This document shows, one piece after another, positions 19,039 through 29,101 of a stretch of DNA of 64,000 nt; position 1 is the stretch's first letter; each line of letters begins with the position of its first letter. The DNA is from Lunatimonas lonarensis (lineage in GTDB: Bacteria; Bacteroidota; Bacteroidia; Cytophagales; Cyclobacteriaceae): the NCBI RefSeq assembly GCF_000390185.1, contig NZ_AQHR01000070.1:1-64000 (forward strand), in the 5' to 3' direction. Both the position numbers and the translations under genes were made by a program. The notes beneath the pieces were generated by a model, which worked only from the letters and a program-made list of their open reading frames with translations, did no database searches and was not told the DNA's origin.

Positions 19039-20249
19039 TGTTGTACCATATTTTTGACTATTTGGATCAAGCATTTGATGTCCCGGGAGCCGGGGTGTTC
19101 AGGTATATCTCGTTCCGGGCAGGGATGGCGGCTTTGTTCTCCCTTATCATTACGATCACTTTCGGCGAGAGCATCATCCGCTGGATCCGAAAGCAACAGA
19201 TCGGAGAAACGGTACGGGAACTGGGCCTTCAGGGGCAGACGGAAAAGAAGGGTACACCCACCATGGGAGGTTTGATGATCATCGCGGCGATCGTTATCCC
19301 CACACTCCTATTTGCCAACGTCTTCAATGTGTATATTCTTTTGTTGTTGGGCACCACGGTTTGGCTGGGAGGAATCGGATTTCTGGACGACTACATCAAG
19401 GTATTCCGGAAAAACAAAGAAGGACTGGCGGGCAGGTTTAAGATTGTCGGTCAAGTGGTAATTGGCGTCGTTGTAGGCGCTACCCTCTACTTTCACGACG
19501 ACGTGGTTATCCGGGAATTTAACCGACCGGTTTCCGTAGAGGAGGGTATCGTGGACACACCCGGTTTTCAGGACGTAAAATCACTAAAAACCACCATCCC
19601 TTTTTTGAAAAACAATGAGCTGAACTACGAAGTGATCTTCGGCTTCTTGGGTGATTTCTTTGTGCCTATCCTATACATTGGATTGGTAATATTTATAGTA
19701 ACGGCCGTCTCCAATGGTGCCAATATCACCGATGGGATAGATGGGCTTGCGGCTGGAATCTCGGCCATTATCGGCCTTACCATCGCCATCTATGCCTATA
19801 TCAGCGGCAACGCGATTTTCTCACAGTATCTCAATGTGATGTTCATTCCCAATTCAGGTGAACTGGTGATTTTCTGTGCCGCATTTGTGGGAGCCTGTGT
19901 CGGTTTCCTCTGGTACAACGCCTTCCCAGCCCAGGTTTTCATGGGAGATACCGGCAGCCTAATGATCGGAGGTGTGATCGCCGTTCTTTCCCTTACGCTG
20001 CGCAAAGAGTTACTGCTGCCCCTACTTTGCGGCGTGTTCCTCATCGAACTCTTGTCTGTGATCACGCAAGTCAGCTATTTTAAATATACCCGAAAAAAAT
20101 ACGGGGAGGGCAAAAGGATATTCCTCATGTCACCCCTGCACCACCATTACCAGAAAAAAAACATTCCTGAGCCGAAGATTACCGTTCGGTTCTGGATCGT
20201 GGGGATTCTATTTGCCATTATGGCCTTGGCCACATTAAAACTACGATAA
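19038..20249 (+). CDS. mraY: Phospho-MurNAc-pentapeptide transferase
   Basis: A 403-residue polytopic membrane enzyme that transfers phospho-MurNAc-pentapeptide to undecaprenyl phosphate, giving lipid I. Visible signatures are [10 protein letters not shown] near residue 72, the FLDDYIK aspartates near 116, [12 protein letters not shown] near 232 and SPLHHHYQ near 363. It is somewhat longer than the usual 360 residues because of a loop between about 155 and 195 ([17 protein letters not shown]), a Bacteroidota trait. Overlaps murE by 1 nt; 1 nt separates it from murD. Confidence 0.96.
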   Translation: MLYHIFDYLDQAFDVPGAGVFRYISFRAGMAALFSLIITITFGESIIRWIRKQQIGETVRELGLQGQTEKKGTPTMGGLMIIAAIVIPTLLFANVFNVYILLLLGTTVWLGGIGFLDDYIKVFRKNKEGLAGRFKIVGQVVIGVVVGATLYFHDDVVIREFNRPVSVEEGIVDTPGFQDVKSLKTTIPFLKNNELNYEVIFGFLGDFFVPILYIGLVIFIVTAVSNGANITDGIDGLAAGISAIIGLTIAIYAYISGNAIFSQYLNVMFIPNSGELVIFCAAFVGACVGFLWYNAFPAQVFMGDTGSLMIGGVIAVLSLTLRKELLLPLLCGVFLIELLSVITQVSYFKYTRKKYGEGKRIFLMSPLHHHYQKKNIPEPKITVRFWIVGILFAIMALATLKLR

Positions 20250-20250
20250 A

Positions 20251-21639
20251 ATGACCAAGGCCATGACGCAAGCATCGAATAGAAAAATGAAGATAGTCAT
20301 TTTAGGAGCAGGCGAGAGCGGAGTAGGCGCAGCATTGCTAGCGGCAAAGCAGGGCTATCACGTGATGGTATCCGACTCGGGCAGTATCGCGCTTCCGCGA
20401 AAAACACTGCTATCCCAAGCGGGAATCCGCTACGAAGAAGGCAAGCACAGCAGCGATCTCTTTGAGGACGTCGATGTAGTGGTCAAAAGCCCGGGCATAC
20501 CCTATTCGCTGCCAATGATCCAATCACTGATGGCCAACCAGGTGCCGGTGATTGATGAACTGGAATTTGCCAGTAGTTACAGCCGTGGAAAAATCATCGC
20601 AATCACAGGAACCAACGGCAAAACCACCACCACACTGCTCACCCATCACCTGCTGAAAAAAGGCGGAAAAGACGTGGGCCTTGCCGGTAATGTAGGCCAA
20701 AGTTGGGCGGGGCAGTTGGTAGATCAGGACCACACTTGGTGGGTGCTGGAGGTCAGCAGCTTTCAGATCGAAGGCTTTCGAACACTCAAACCCTCAGTGG
20801 CTATTCTACTCAATATCACTCCGGACCACCTAGACCGGTATGGGTACCAGATGGGTGCCTACGCAGAAGCCAAATTCAAACTCATGGATTCCATGGATCT
20901 CCATGACCACGTGATCTACTTCAATGAGCAGGATATTATCCGGCAGCGGGTGGCCAGCTGGGAAAGCAGAATAAACCGGATCCCCATCGCCTGGGATGCT
21001 GCTTATAGCCCAAGCCACTTTGTAACGGATGACATGCTTCATATTACCTGGCAGGACGATAATATGGTGTTTGACCTTTCGGAAACCAACCTAAGGGGAA
21101 AGCACAATCAAATCAATGCACTTGCTGCCATTCAGGCGGCACTGATTGCCGGTGTTGGCGAAGAACAGGTACGCGAAGGGCTTCGAAGCTTTGTAAATGC
21201 ACCCCACCGCATGGAAGCAGTGGGCACCTTCAACGGTATACGGTTCATCAATGACAGCAAGGGCACCAACGTGGATGCCACTGCGTATGCGCTCGCAGCT
21301 TACAAGGAGCCCTTGATCTGGATCGCTGGAGGCGTTGACAAGGGAAATGATTACAACGAGCTGATCCCGCTGGTAAAGGGGCACGTTAGCCACCTGATTT
21401 GCCTAGGCAAGGACAACGAAAAACTAAAAAAGGCTTTTGAGGACATTGTTCCCCGGATTTCTGAAACCCAATCCGTGGAAGAAGCGATCTCTCTTGCCCT
21501 CACATACGCTAACAGCGGGGAGACGGCCTTGCTTTCTCCTGCCTGTGCGAGCTTCGACCTGTTTAAGAACTACGAGGACAGAGGAGATCAATTTAGAGCT
21601 GCGGTCAACCGCTTGGCAGAAAGGAGAACATCATCATGA
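20251..21639 (+). CDS. murD: UDP-MurNAc-L-alanine:D-glutamate ligase
   Basis: A 462-residue Mur ligase that adds D-glutamate to UDP-MurNAc-L-alanine. The N-terminal Rossmann motif is ILGAGESGVG; the ATP site [11 protein letters not shown] is near residue 116; RFINDSKGTNVDAT near 332 is the central-to-C-terminal signature. Translation could begin at 20251, 1 nt after the mraY stop, or at the ATG at 20287 directly before the Rossmann strand; the first is kept because of the tight spacing. The end overlaps ftsW as ATGA. Confidence 0.95.
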   Translation: MTKAMTQASNRKMKIVILGAGESGVGAALLAAKQGYHVMVSDSGSIALPRKTLLSQAGIRYEEGKHSSDLFEDVDVVVKSPGIPYSLPMIQSLMANQVPVIDELEFASSYSRGKIIAITGTNGKTTTTLLTHHLLKKGGKDVGLAGNVGQSWAGQLVDQDHTWWVLEVSSFQIEGFRTLKPSVAILLNITPDHLDRYGYQMGAYAEAKFKLMDSMDLHDHVIYFNEQDIIRQRVASWESRINRIPIAWDAAYSPSHFVTDDMLHITWQDDNMVFDLSETNLRGKHNQINALAAIQAALIAGVGEEQVREGLRSFVNAPHRMEAVGTFNGIRFINDSKGTNVDATAYALAAYKEPLIWIAGGVDKGNDYNELIPLVKGHVSHLICLGKDNEKLKKAFEDIVPRISETQSVEEAISLALTYANSGETALLSPACASFDLFKNYEDRGDQFRAAVNRLAERRTSS

Positions 21640-22805
21640 CGGCTGTTAGAAATTGGCTAAATGAAAACTTAAAAGGCGATCCCGTGATATGGATTATCGT
21701 AATCCTTCTATCGCTGATCAGCATTCTGGTCGTTTATTCGGCTACGGGATCCTTGGCATACCGCACGGCCGGAGGGAACACAGAGCTGTACCTCTTCAAA
21801 CATAGTGCACTGGTAATGGCCAGTTTGGTGGTAATGTGGGCGGTGCACAATATACCCTACCGGTATTTCTCCAAGCTGAGTCTTTTGGCCCTTTGGGTAA
21901 GTATACCGCTATTGGTGTTCACCTATTTCTTTGGCTCCACCATCAATGAGGCGAACCGATGGCTGACGATTCCGGTGATCAACCAGGCATTTCAGCCTTC
22001 CGATCTGGCTAAGCTGGCGCTGATTTCCGCGGTAGCCGGCATGCTGGCCAAACGACAACGAAGCATTGAAGATTGGAAAGGTGCCGTAGTCCCCATCCTG
22101 ATTTGGATCGGAATCATCTGCGGGCTGATAGGACTTGCGAATATGTCAACCGGGGTAATGTTACTGGCGACCTGTTTCCTCCTGATGTTTATAGGCAGGG
22201 TGCCTGTGAAATACCTGGTTATGGCTCTGATTATTGGCGCATTTGCCCTGTCTACGGCCATCTTGATCGGACAACGAGGCAGTACCTTTTTCTACCGAAT
22301 CGAGAAATTCCTTAGCGAAGGTGAGGAAGACCTTCCTTATCAGGCCAAACACTCGTACATCGCCATCGCGACTGGTGGAGTAGCCGGCAAAGGACCAGGC
22401 AAGAGTGAACAGCGTAATGTACTTCCCCATCCCTACTCTGATTTTATCTACGCCATTATCATAGAAGAGTATGGCATGGTTGGCGGAGTCACGGTACTCT
22501 TTTTGTACCTGGCCTTACTCTACCGCGGCATGCGGGTGGTGGCCATCTCTACGAGGCCACTCGGTGGGCTGTTATCCGCGGGACTTAGCTTCGCCCTGGT
22601 CATTCAGGCGATGATAAACATGGCTGTCGCTGTGGGGCTGGTTCCCATCACCGGATTGCCACTTCCCATGCTGAGCATGGGAGGCACCTCCTTGATATTC
22701 ACGGGCATTTCCCTGGGAATCATTTTGAGTGTAAGCAGAGGAGACCATGCTGACAGCGTAGAACACGAGACAACCATTGAACGGAACCTAGCAAGGGTAG
22801 CCTAA
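21636..22805 (+). CDS. ftsW: Septal peptidoglycan glycosyltransferase FtsW (SEDS family)
   Basis: A 389-residue membrane protein with about ten hydrophobic helices, of the SEDS family that polymerises lipid II together with FtsI. The signature GKGPGKSEQRNVLPHPYSDF near residue 250 and the PMLSMGGTSL segment near 343 are visible; INEANRWL near 105 is also typical. It sits between murD and murG as in most dcw clusters, overlapping murD by 4 nt and abutting murG. Confidence 0.95.
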   Translation: MTAVRNWLNENLKGDPVIWIIVILLSLISILVVYSATGSLAYRTAGGNTELYLFKHSALVMASLVVMWAVHNIPYRYFSKLSLLALWVSIPLLVFTYFFGSTINEANRWLTIPVINQAFQPSDLAKLALISAVAGMLAKRQRSIEDWKGAVVPILIWIGIICGLIGLANMSTGVMLLATCFLLMFIGRVPVKYLVMALIIGAFALSTAILIGQRGSTFFYRIEKFLSEGEEDLPYQAKHSYIAIATGGVAGKGPGKSEQRNVLPHPYSDFIYAIIIEEYGMVGGVTVLFLYLALLYRGMRVVAISTRPLGGLLSAGLSFALVIQAMINMAVAVGLVPITGLPLPMLSMGGTSLIFTGISLGIILSVSRGDHADSVEHETTIERNLARVA

Positions 22806-23918
22806 ATGAGCACTGGTAACCGAATATATCGCATAATCATTAGTGGAGGTGGCACCGGAGGGCACATTTATCCCGCCATTGCCATTGCCAACGCCTGGAT
22901 GGCTGCCCACCCAAGCAGTGAGATACTGTTTGTGGGAGCGGAGGGAAAGATGGAAATGCAAAAAGTACCCGAAGCCGGGTACCCAATCGAAGGGTTAACC
23001 ATTGCCGGGCTACAGCGAAGCCTAACGCTGAAAAACCTAAACTTCCCCTTGAAGGTATGGAAGAGCGTAAAGCGATCCAATGAAATACTCAAAAGGTTCC
23101 AACCCAACCTCGCAGTGGGAGTGGGTGGATACGCAAGCGGTCCATTGCTATTTGCCGCGCAGCGACAGGGGATTCCTTCGGTCATCCAAGAGCAAAACTC
23201 CTACGCCGGCCTTACCAATAAGCTTTTGGCCAAAAATGCAAAGGCTATTTGTGTAGCCTATCCGGCAATGGAGCGGTTTTTCCCAGGCGACCGCATTCAT
23301 TATACCGGCAATCCGGTACGCTCCGATATCCTGCAATTAGAGGGAAAGGCAATAAAGGCTCGGGATGCATTTGGGCTGGATGGACGCAGAAAAACGATAC
23401 TGGTGCTGGGCGGCAGTCTAGGGGCGCGAACCATCAACGAGGCAGTAGCTGCCTCCATGGCGGCTTGGGAAAGCAATGGTTATCAGGTTGTTTGGCAAAC
23501 CGGCAGGTTCTATTTCAATGAAATGAATGAAAGGGTGGATCGCTCCGGGCTAAAGCACATTCATCCGATGGAATTTATCCGGGAAATGGATTTGGCCTAT
23601 TCGGTGGCAGATATCGTGGTATCCCGCGCGGGGGCCCTATCGGTGTCTGAGCTTAGCCTGGTAGGCAAGCCTGTAATTTTCATCCCGTCGCCAAATGTGG
23701 CAGAAGACCATCAAACCAAAAACGCTGAAACCTGTGTCTCCGCAGGAGCTGCTTGGATGCTAAAGGATAGAGAAGCCATCAGCAACCTAGGTGAAGTTCT
23801 GGAAAAACTGGCCAACGACACGGACGAATGCCAACGATTGGGGGAAAACCTTTTGAAGATGGGCAAACCCCAGGCAGCCAATGAAATTGTAGCAGTCATG
23901 GAAAAATGGATTCAATGA
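22806..23918 (+). CDS. murG: Lipid II synthase (GlcNAc transferase) MurG
   Basis: A 370-residue GT-B glycosyltransferase that adds GlcNAc to lipid I at the inner membrane face. Motifs: SGGGTGGHIYPA at about 14-24, EQNSYAGLTNKLLAK near 128, VLGGSLGA near 200 and SRAGALSVSEL near 275 with the UDP-GlcNAc-binding region. ATG follows directly after the ftsW stop. The last four bases are ATGA, shared with the preferred murC start. Confidence 0.97.
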   Translation: MSTGNRIYRIIISGGGTGGHIYPAIAIANAWMAAHPSSEILFVGAEGKMEMQKVPEAGYPIEGLTIAGLQRSLTLKNLNFPLKVWKSVKRSNEILKRFQPNLAVGVGGYASGPLLFAAQRQGIPSVIQEQNSYAGLTNKLLAKNAKAICVAYPAMERFFPGDRIHYTGNPVRSDILQLEGKAIKARDAFGLDGRRKTILVLGGSLGARTINEAVAASMAAWESNGYQVVWQTGRFYFNEMNERVDRSGLKHIHPMEFIREMDLAYSVADIVVSRAGALSVSELSLVGKPVIFIPSPNVAEDHQTKNAETCVSAGAAWMLKDREAISNLGEVLEKLANDTDECQRLGENLLKMGKPQAANEIVAVMEKWIQ

Positions 23919-25312
23919 ATTTGAAAGATCTACATAGCGTCTATTTTCTGGGTATCGGTGGTATCGGCATGAGTGCCATCGCCCGCTGGTTTAACCACAT
24001 CGGTGTACCGGTATGGGGTTACGACAAAACACCCTCCCCTCTTACCCACTCGCTGGAATCCGAGGGAATGAAAATCACCTACACGGACAGCATCAGTGAA
24101 CTTCCCGGGTCGTTTTTGGCCTCAACCGAAAACCGTTTAGTCATTTGGACACCGGCAATTCCAAAGGATAGCGTACTGAAAAACTACCTGACGGAACAGG
24201 GATACGAGCTAAAGAAGCGCTCCGAAGTATTGGGATTGATCACGAAGGATATGTACTCAGTGGCAGTAGCCGGAACCCACGGCAAAACCACTACCTCGTC
24301 CATGGTGGCGCACCTACTAAAACATGCTGGAAAAAACATTGCTGCCTTCTTGGGAGGTTTGACACAGAACTACCAAAGCAACTTGATTCTTAATGATGAA
24401 GAGAGCGACCAAGACCCAATTGTCGTGGTGGAAGCAGATGAATTTGACCGGTCCTTTTTACACCTGCACCCCAACATCAGCATTTTGACAAGTGCGGATC
24501 CAGATCACTTGGACATCTATGCCGACGGCAGCCATGTCATGGAGGGCTTTAGGGATTTTCTGGCATTGACCGCTCCGAAGGGCATGATAATAGGGCAGTA
24601 TAAAGCACTCGAAAAACTGGCACCCCTCAAAAACCCAAGTGTGGAATCGATACCCTATGGTATCGGAAGCAAACGTATACGCGCCAATAACATTGTCGCC
24701 GGTATCAGAGGTTTCCGGTTCGACTATGTAAACGAAGACGAGGAGATCAAAGATTTATATTTACCCCTACCAGGCTTTCACAACATTGAGAATGCCCTGG
24801 CAGCCATCACGACTGCCCTTCACTTTGGTGTCGATGAAGAAACGGTAAAAGCGGGTCTTTTATCTTACCGAGGTGTTAAACGACGATTTGAGTTGGTTTT
24901 CGAGGATGCCAATCACGTATACATCGACGACTATGCCCATCATCCGGAGGAAATCCGGGCCTTTTTGGCGTCTGTTCGCGCGATTTATCCAAACAAAAGG
25001 ATCACCGCTGTATTTCAACCCCATTTGTTTACACGTACCCGGGATTTTGCCGAAGGGTTTTCAGAAAGTCTCTCCCTTGCCGATGAGGTAATCCTACTGG
25101 ACATATACCCGGCGAGAGAACTTCCCATTCCCGGCGTCACTTCCGACATGCTGCTGGAAGGGATAAAGGCTCCGGTGAAAAGCTTACAGACCAAAGAGGG
25201 GTTGATCCCCTACTTAGCGCAAACCCAACCCGAGGTGCTTGTCACCATAGGAGCGGGAGATATTGACCGACTCGTAGAACCAATCCATAAATGGCTTAGC
25301 AATGGGAACTAA
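23915..25312 (+). CDS. murC: UDP-N-acetylmuramate:L-alanine ligase
   Basis: A 465-residue Mur ligase attaching L-alanine to UDP-MurNAc. The Rossmann motif is FLGIGGIGMSA near residue 10, the ATP motif AGTHGKTTTSSM near 118, and YAHHPEEIRA near 340 is the conserved hinge signature. Two ATGs are possible (23906 and 23915); the second overlaps the murG stop as ATGA, the coupling also seen at murD-ftsW, and is preferred. Its 3' end overlaps ftsQ by 11 nt. Confidence 0.96.
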   Translation: MNLKDLHSVYFLGIGGIGMSAIARWFNHIGVPVWGYDKTPSPLTHSLESEGMKITYTDSISELPGSFLASTENRLVIWTPAIPKDSVLKNYLTEQGYELKKRSEVLGLITKDMYSVAVAGTHGKTTTSSMVAHLLKHAGKNIAAFLGGLTQNYQSNLILNDEESDQDPIVVVEADEFDRSFLHLHPNISILTSADPDHLDIYADGSHVMEGFRDFLALTAPKGMIIGQYKALEKLAPLKNPSVESIPYGIGSKRIRANNIVAGIRGFRFDYVNEDEEIKDLYLPLPGFHNIENALAAITTALHFGVDEETVKAGLLSYRGVKRRFELVFEDANHVYIDDYAHHPEEIRAFLASVRAIYPNKRITAVFQPHLFTRTRDFAEGFSESLSLADEVILLDIYPARELPIPGVTSDMLLEGIKAPVKSLQTKEGLIPYLAQTQPEVLVTIGAGDIDRLVEPIHKWLSNGN

Positions 25313-26069
25313 CAGAAGCTGGAAATTGAAGCGATGGGTTTTGTTTGCCGCTATGGGCATGATCCTTGCCATCTATGTAGGATTTGTAGAGATAAAAGGG
25401 GACGAGAAAACCTTTACCGGGCTGGAAGTTTACGTGGAAGGCGTTAGCGAACTGTATTTCGTGGAGGAAAAGGAGATCCACCGAATGCTCGAGAATGATT
25501 TTGAGCAACTCAAACCCGGCGTTAAGGTAAGTACGATCCCTCTGTATGAACTCGAAAAGAAGGTGGAGAACCATCCCTTCGTAAAGGATGCAGAGGTATT
25601 TGTTGACCTAAAGGGCAAGGTAATGGTAAAGGTAGCGCAGCATATTCCCCTGGCACGGATTACCCGCCCCATGGCACCGGATGGGTATATCAGTACGGAG
25701 GGAGTGATATTGCCCACGTCCACCCACTTTACCCCTAGAGTCATAACCATTCAGGGACGAGGTGCAGATCGCATACTGGAAACGGGAAGCTTGGGGACGG
25801 ATGGAGATAGTCTTCTGGAACTCCTTCATTTTATTGATCGGGATAAGCTTTGGCATGCCCAGATCAGTGGAATAGAGTTACTCGCCAACGGCGATGTGAT
25901 TCTTCAACAGCAGGTAGGTAAGCAGGTGATCGAATTTGGAAAACCAGAGTCTATTGAAGAGAAATTCAAGAAAATAAGCATCTACTATACCGAAATCGTG
26001 CCACTTAAAGGCTGGAATACCTACGAGCGGGTAAACGTGAAATTCAAGGATCAGATTATTTGTGAATAA
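25302..26069 (+). CDS. ftsQ: Division protein FtsQ/DivIB
   Basis: A 255-residue single-pass protein with a short cytoplasmic N-terminus, a membrane helix at about 11-28, then a POTRA-like periplasmic region (VYVEGVSELYFVEEKEIHRM) and a beta domain. FtsQ links the ring to FtsL/FtsB and the FtsWI synthase. Sequence is divergent, as usual for this family, but position between murC and ftsA and topology are diagnostic. The start is inside the end of murC. Confidence 0.9.
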   Translation: MGTNRSWKLKRWVLFAAMGMILAIYVGFVEIKGDEKTFTGLEVYVEGVSELYFVEEKEIHRMLENDFEQLKPGVKVSTIPLYELEKKVENHPFVKDAEVFVDLKGKVMVKVAQHIPLARITRPMAPDGYISTEGVILPTSTHFTPRVITIQGRGADRILETGSLGTDGDSLLELLHFIDRDKLWHAQISGIELLANGDVILQQQVGKQVIEFGKPESIEEKFKKISIYYTEIVPLKGWNTYERVNVKFKDQIICE

Positions 26070-26081
26070 ATAAAGAGCGCT

Positions 26082-27407
26082 ATGGAAAATGACAAACTAG
26101 TGGTGGGACTGGATATCGGTACCACAAAAATCTGCGCAGTTATCGGGCGCAAAAACGAATTTGGGAAACTGGAGGTTTTGGGGATGGGCAAAGCGGTATC
26201 CGAAGGGGTAACGAGAGGAATTGTCACCAATATTGACAAGACTACCCACGCCATTCAGAAAGCGGTAAACGAGGCCTCCGAAATGTCTAACGTGGATATT
26301 GGTGAGGTAATCGTAGGCATTGCAGGTCAGCATATCCGCAGCTCCGTACACCATGGAGTGATTATCCGCAACAACCAAGACGACGAAATCACGGTAGAGG
26401 ATGTGCGGCGCCTTGCCAACGATATGGAAAACATCATCGTCCCGCCTGGCAACAACATTATCCACGTTATGCCCCAAGACTATACGGTGGATTACGAGGA
26501 CGGGATCAAAGACCCGGTAGGAATGTCCGGCGTGAGATTGGAGGCAGACTTTCACATCATCACCGCGCAGAGCACTGCCATCAATAACATTAGCAAATGC
26601 GTACGAAGGGCCAGCCTGATCTCTAAGGACCTAATTCTCGAGCCATTGGCAAGCTCCCTTTCCGTGCTGAGCGAGGAAGACAGGGAAGCGGGGGTATGTT
26701 TGGTGGACATTGGAGGGGGAACCACCGATGTGGCTATTTTTTATGAAAACATCATCCGCCATACCGCGGTGATCCCTTTCGGAGGAAACATCATTACGAC
26801 AGACATCAAAGAAGGCTGCATGGTGATGCAAAACCAGGCGGAGCTCTTGAAAACAAAATTCGGAAAGGCACTTGCTGAAAAAGCCAACCCTAATGAAATC
26901 GTTTCTATTCCGGGCCTTCGCAATCGGCCTCCGAAAGAAATTTCCGTGAAAAACCTCGCCTCCATCATACAGGCCAGGATGGAGGAGATCATCGAAATGG
27001 TCCATTCGGAAATTGTGGCCAGTGGAACGTACAAAAAACTTGCGGGTGGCATAGTCCTTACCGGTGGCGGGTCACTTCTTAACGGTGCTTCCCAATTATT
27101 CGAATACGTAACCGGACTGGATACCCGCATCGGCTATCCCAATGAGCACCTGGGCAAATCCAAAGTGGAGGAAATAAAAAGCCCCATGTACGCCACCACC
27201 GTTGGACTTGTATTGGCAGGCTTTAAGGCATTGGACGACCGTGAGGAAACCTACCGGGCCAAGGAACAGAACAGCCCAATGGCCGCGAATGCAAGAAATA
27301 AAACCAATCGATTGGAAAATGGCCCCAAGGATATCATTACCAACATAACCAAGCGACTAAAAAACTTTATCACCGATGACATGGGAGACGAGGCCCAAAG
27401 TTACTGA
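26082..27407 (+). CDS. ftsA: Division protein FtsA
   Basis: A 441-residue actin-like ATPase that tethers FtsZ to the membrane. The phosphate-1 motif VGLDIGTTKICAVIG opens the protein; VDIGGGTTDVAIF near residue 209 is phosphate 2 and LTGGGSLLNG near 325 is the adenosine motif. The 1C domain lies between about 85 and 165. The C-terminus has an amphipathic helix (ITKRLKNFITDDM) suited to membrane binding. It is 12 nt after ftsQ and 92 nt before ftsZ. Confidence 0.97.
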   Translation: MENDKLVVGLDIGTTKICAVIGRKNEFGKLEVLGMGKAVSEGVTRGIVTNIDKTTHAIQKAVNEASEMSNVDIGEVIVGIAGQHIRSSVHHGVIIRNNQDDEITVEDVRRLANDMENIIVPPGNNIIHVMPQDYTVDYEDGIKDPVGMSGVRLEADFHIITAQSTAINNISKCVRRASLISKDLILEPLASSLSVLSEEDREAGVCLVDIGGGTTDVAIFYENIIRHTAVIPFGGNIITTDIKEGCMVMQNQAELLKTKFGKALAEKANPNEIVSIPGLRNRPPKEISVKNLASIIQARMEEIIEMVHSEIVASGTYKKLAGGIVLTGGGSLLNGASQLFEYVTGLDTRIGYPNEHLGKSKVEEIKSPMYATTVGLVLAGFKALDDREETYRAKEQNSPMAANARNKTNRLENGPKDIITNITKRLKNFITDDMGDEAQSY

Positions 27408-27499
27408 TCACCACTTCTATGCGCTCCTATTTTCCATAATGCACACCATCAAATTAGCCAAACTATAGTTCACCATTTACGAGGAAAACGTCAGAAATC

Positions 27500-29101
27500 A
27501 TGAAAGACTATCAATTTGACATCCCCAAAAACCACAAATCCATCATAAAAGTGATCGGAGTGGGTGGAGGAGGCTCCAATGCCGTCAACCACATGTATAA
27601 CCAAGGCATTAAAGACGTGGAATTTGTCGTCGTCAATACCGATGCGCAAGCCCTAAAAAGCAGTCCCGTGCCCCTAAAAATCCAAATCGGCACCCATCTT
27701 ACCGAAGGGCTGGGTGCCGGTGCCAATCCCGAAAAGGGAAAACATGCTGCCATGGAGAGCAAGGAGGAAATCCGTGAATTGCTTTCGGACAATACCAAGA
27801 TGATCTTCATCACGGCCGGTATGGGAGGCGGTACAGGTACCGGTGCGGCTCCCGTGATAGCCAAAATAGCCAAAGACATGGACATCCTTACCGTTGGGAT
27901 TGTTACGGCTCCTTTTGTTTTCGAAGGCAGGAAAAAATTATTGTCTGCCCAGCTGGGTATCGAAACCTTGCGGGAGAACTGCGACACGGTGCTTGTGATC
28001 CTCAACGACAAGCTGCGTGAAATCTACGGCAACCTTCCCATCCGCCAGGCATTTGGAAAGGCAGATAATATCCTGACGACCGCCGCCAAGTCCATCGCGG
28101 AAATCATCACCGTACATCAGGACGTTAACGTCGACTTTGAGGACGTAAAGACGGTAATGAAAGACGCAGGTGCAGCGGTAATGGGCTCTGCCACGGAAGA
28201 GGGCGAGGATCGATCCATCAAGGCCGCCGAAAAGGCCATCTCCTCGCCTCTGCTAAACAACGTGGACATAAAAGGAGCGAAGAAGATTCTCCTTTCCATC
28301 ATGTTTGGCGAAGAAGAGGAGCTTTCCATGGATGAACTGAGCGATATTACCGAATATATCACCAAACGAGCGGGAGACAATGCGGACGTCATCTTTGGGC
28401 AAGGTATGGATCCAGACTTGAAGAAGGGCATCCGAGTTACCGTAATTGCCACCGGTTTTGAGCCGGAGTCGATCACGGAGAAACATCAGATCATGGGCCA
28501 AAAGGCTGACGAGTCAAAAAAAGTCATCGACCTAGAGTCCGGAAAAACTTCTAAGGTGGAGGAAGTCGGCACTCAAACAGGTCAACAGTTTTCGTTTATC
28601 ATCCCCACTCCAGTACAGGCAGATCAACCCAAAGCGGAGGAAAAACCACACGCAGAGCCAGAATCCAGGCCAGAAACCCCCGTTGTGCATAACCTGAAGA
28701 GTACCGCTGAAAACGACGAGGAGTATATCTTTGAAAAACCTGTGCCGACCCCTGAACCAAGAAAGGTATTGACGCTATTCGACAAGGCGGACAACAACTA
28801 CGTGCCACCGAAGCCTAAAGCAGAGCCGGAGACCAACCCGCACCTCTCGTATTACAACGAAATGCGCGACTCCGCGGTAAAAAGGGTTTACGAAAAATTC
28901 GAACGGCTGAAACAAAAAAGATCCGTAGACCAGTCGCCCGAAGAGTTCAAGGAAAAACTGGAGGTTCCGGCTTACCTGCGCAAAAATGTACAGCTACAGG
29001 AAGTAGGGCACAGCTCCGAACGAAACCTATCCAAATTTAACCTGAACGATGATAACGAGATAATCAGCAACAACCGTTTTCTGCACGATAACGTGGACTA
29101 A
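27500..29101 (+). CDS. ftsZ: Division ring tubulin homologue FtsZ
   Basis: A 533-residue GTPase that polymerises into the division ring. The globular core (1-325) holds GVGGGGSNAVNHM near residue 20 and the tubulin signature G109-GGTGTG115. A long disordered linker rich in proline, glutamate and lysine (about 335-480) is followed by a conserved C-terminal peptide around residue 495 (EVPAYLRKN) that docks FtsA, and then a ~38-residue tail ending NNRFLHDNVD. The long linker and extra tail are usual in Bacteroidota. It ends the dcw cluster, convergent with the next gene and overlapping it by 4 nt. Confidence 0.98.
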   Translation: MKDYQFDIPKNHKSIIKVIGVGGGGSNAVNHMYNQGIKDVEFVVVNTDAQALKSSPVPLKIQIGTHLTEGLGAGANPEKGKHAAMESKEEIRELLSDNTKMIFITAGMGGGTGTGAAPVIAKIAKDMDILTVGIVTAPFVFEGRKKLLSAQLGIETLRENCDTVLVILNDKLREIYGNLPIRQAFGKADNILTTAAKSIAEIITVHQDVNVDFEDVKTVMKDAGAAVMGSATEEGEDRSIKAAEKAISSPLLNNVDIKGAKKILLSIMFGEEEELSMDELSDITEYITKRAGDNADVIFGQGMDPDLKKGIRVTVIATGFEPESITEKHQIMGQKADESKKVIDLESGKTSKVEEVGTQTGQQFSFIIPTPVQADQPKAEEKPHAEPESRPETPVVHNLKSTAENDEEYIFEKPVPTPEPRKVLTLFDKADNNYVPPKPKAEPETNPHLSYYNEMRDSAVKRVYEKFERLKQKRSVDQSPEEFKEKLEVPAYLRKNVQLQEVGHSSERNLSKFNLNDDNEIISNNRFLHDNVD

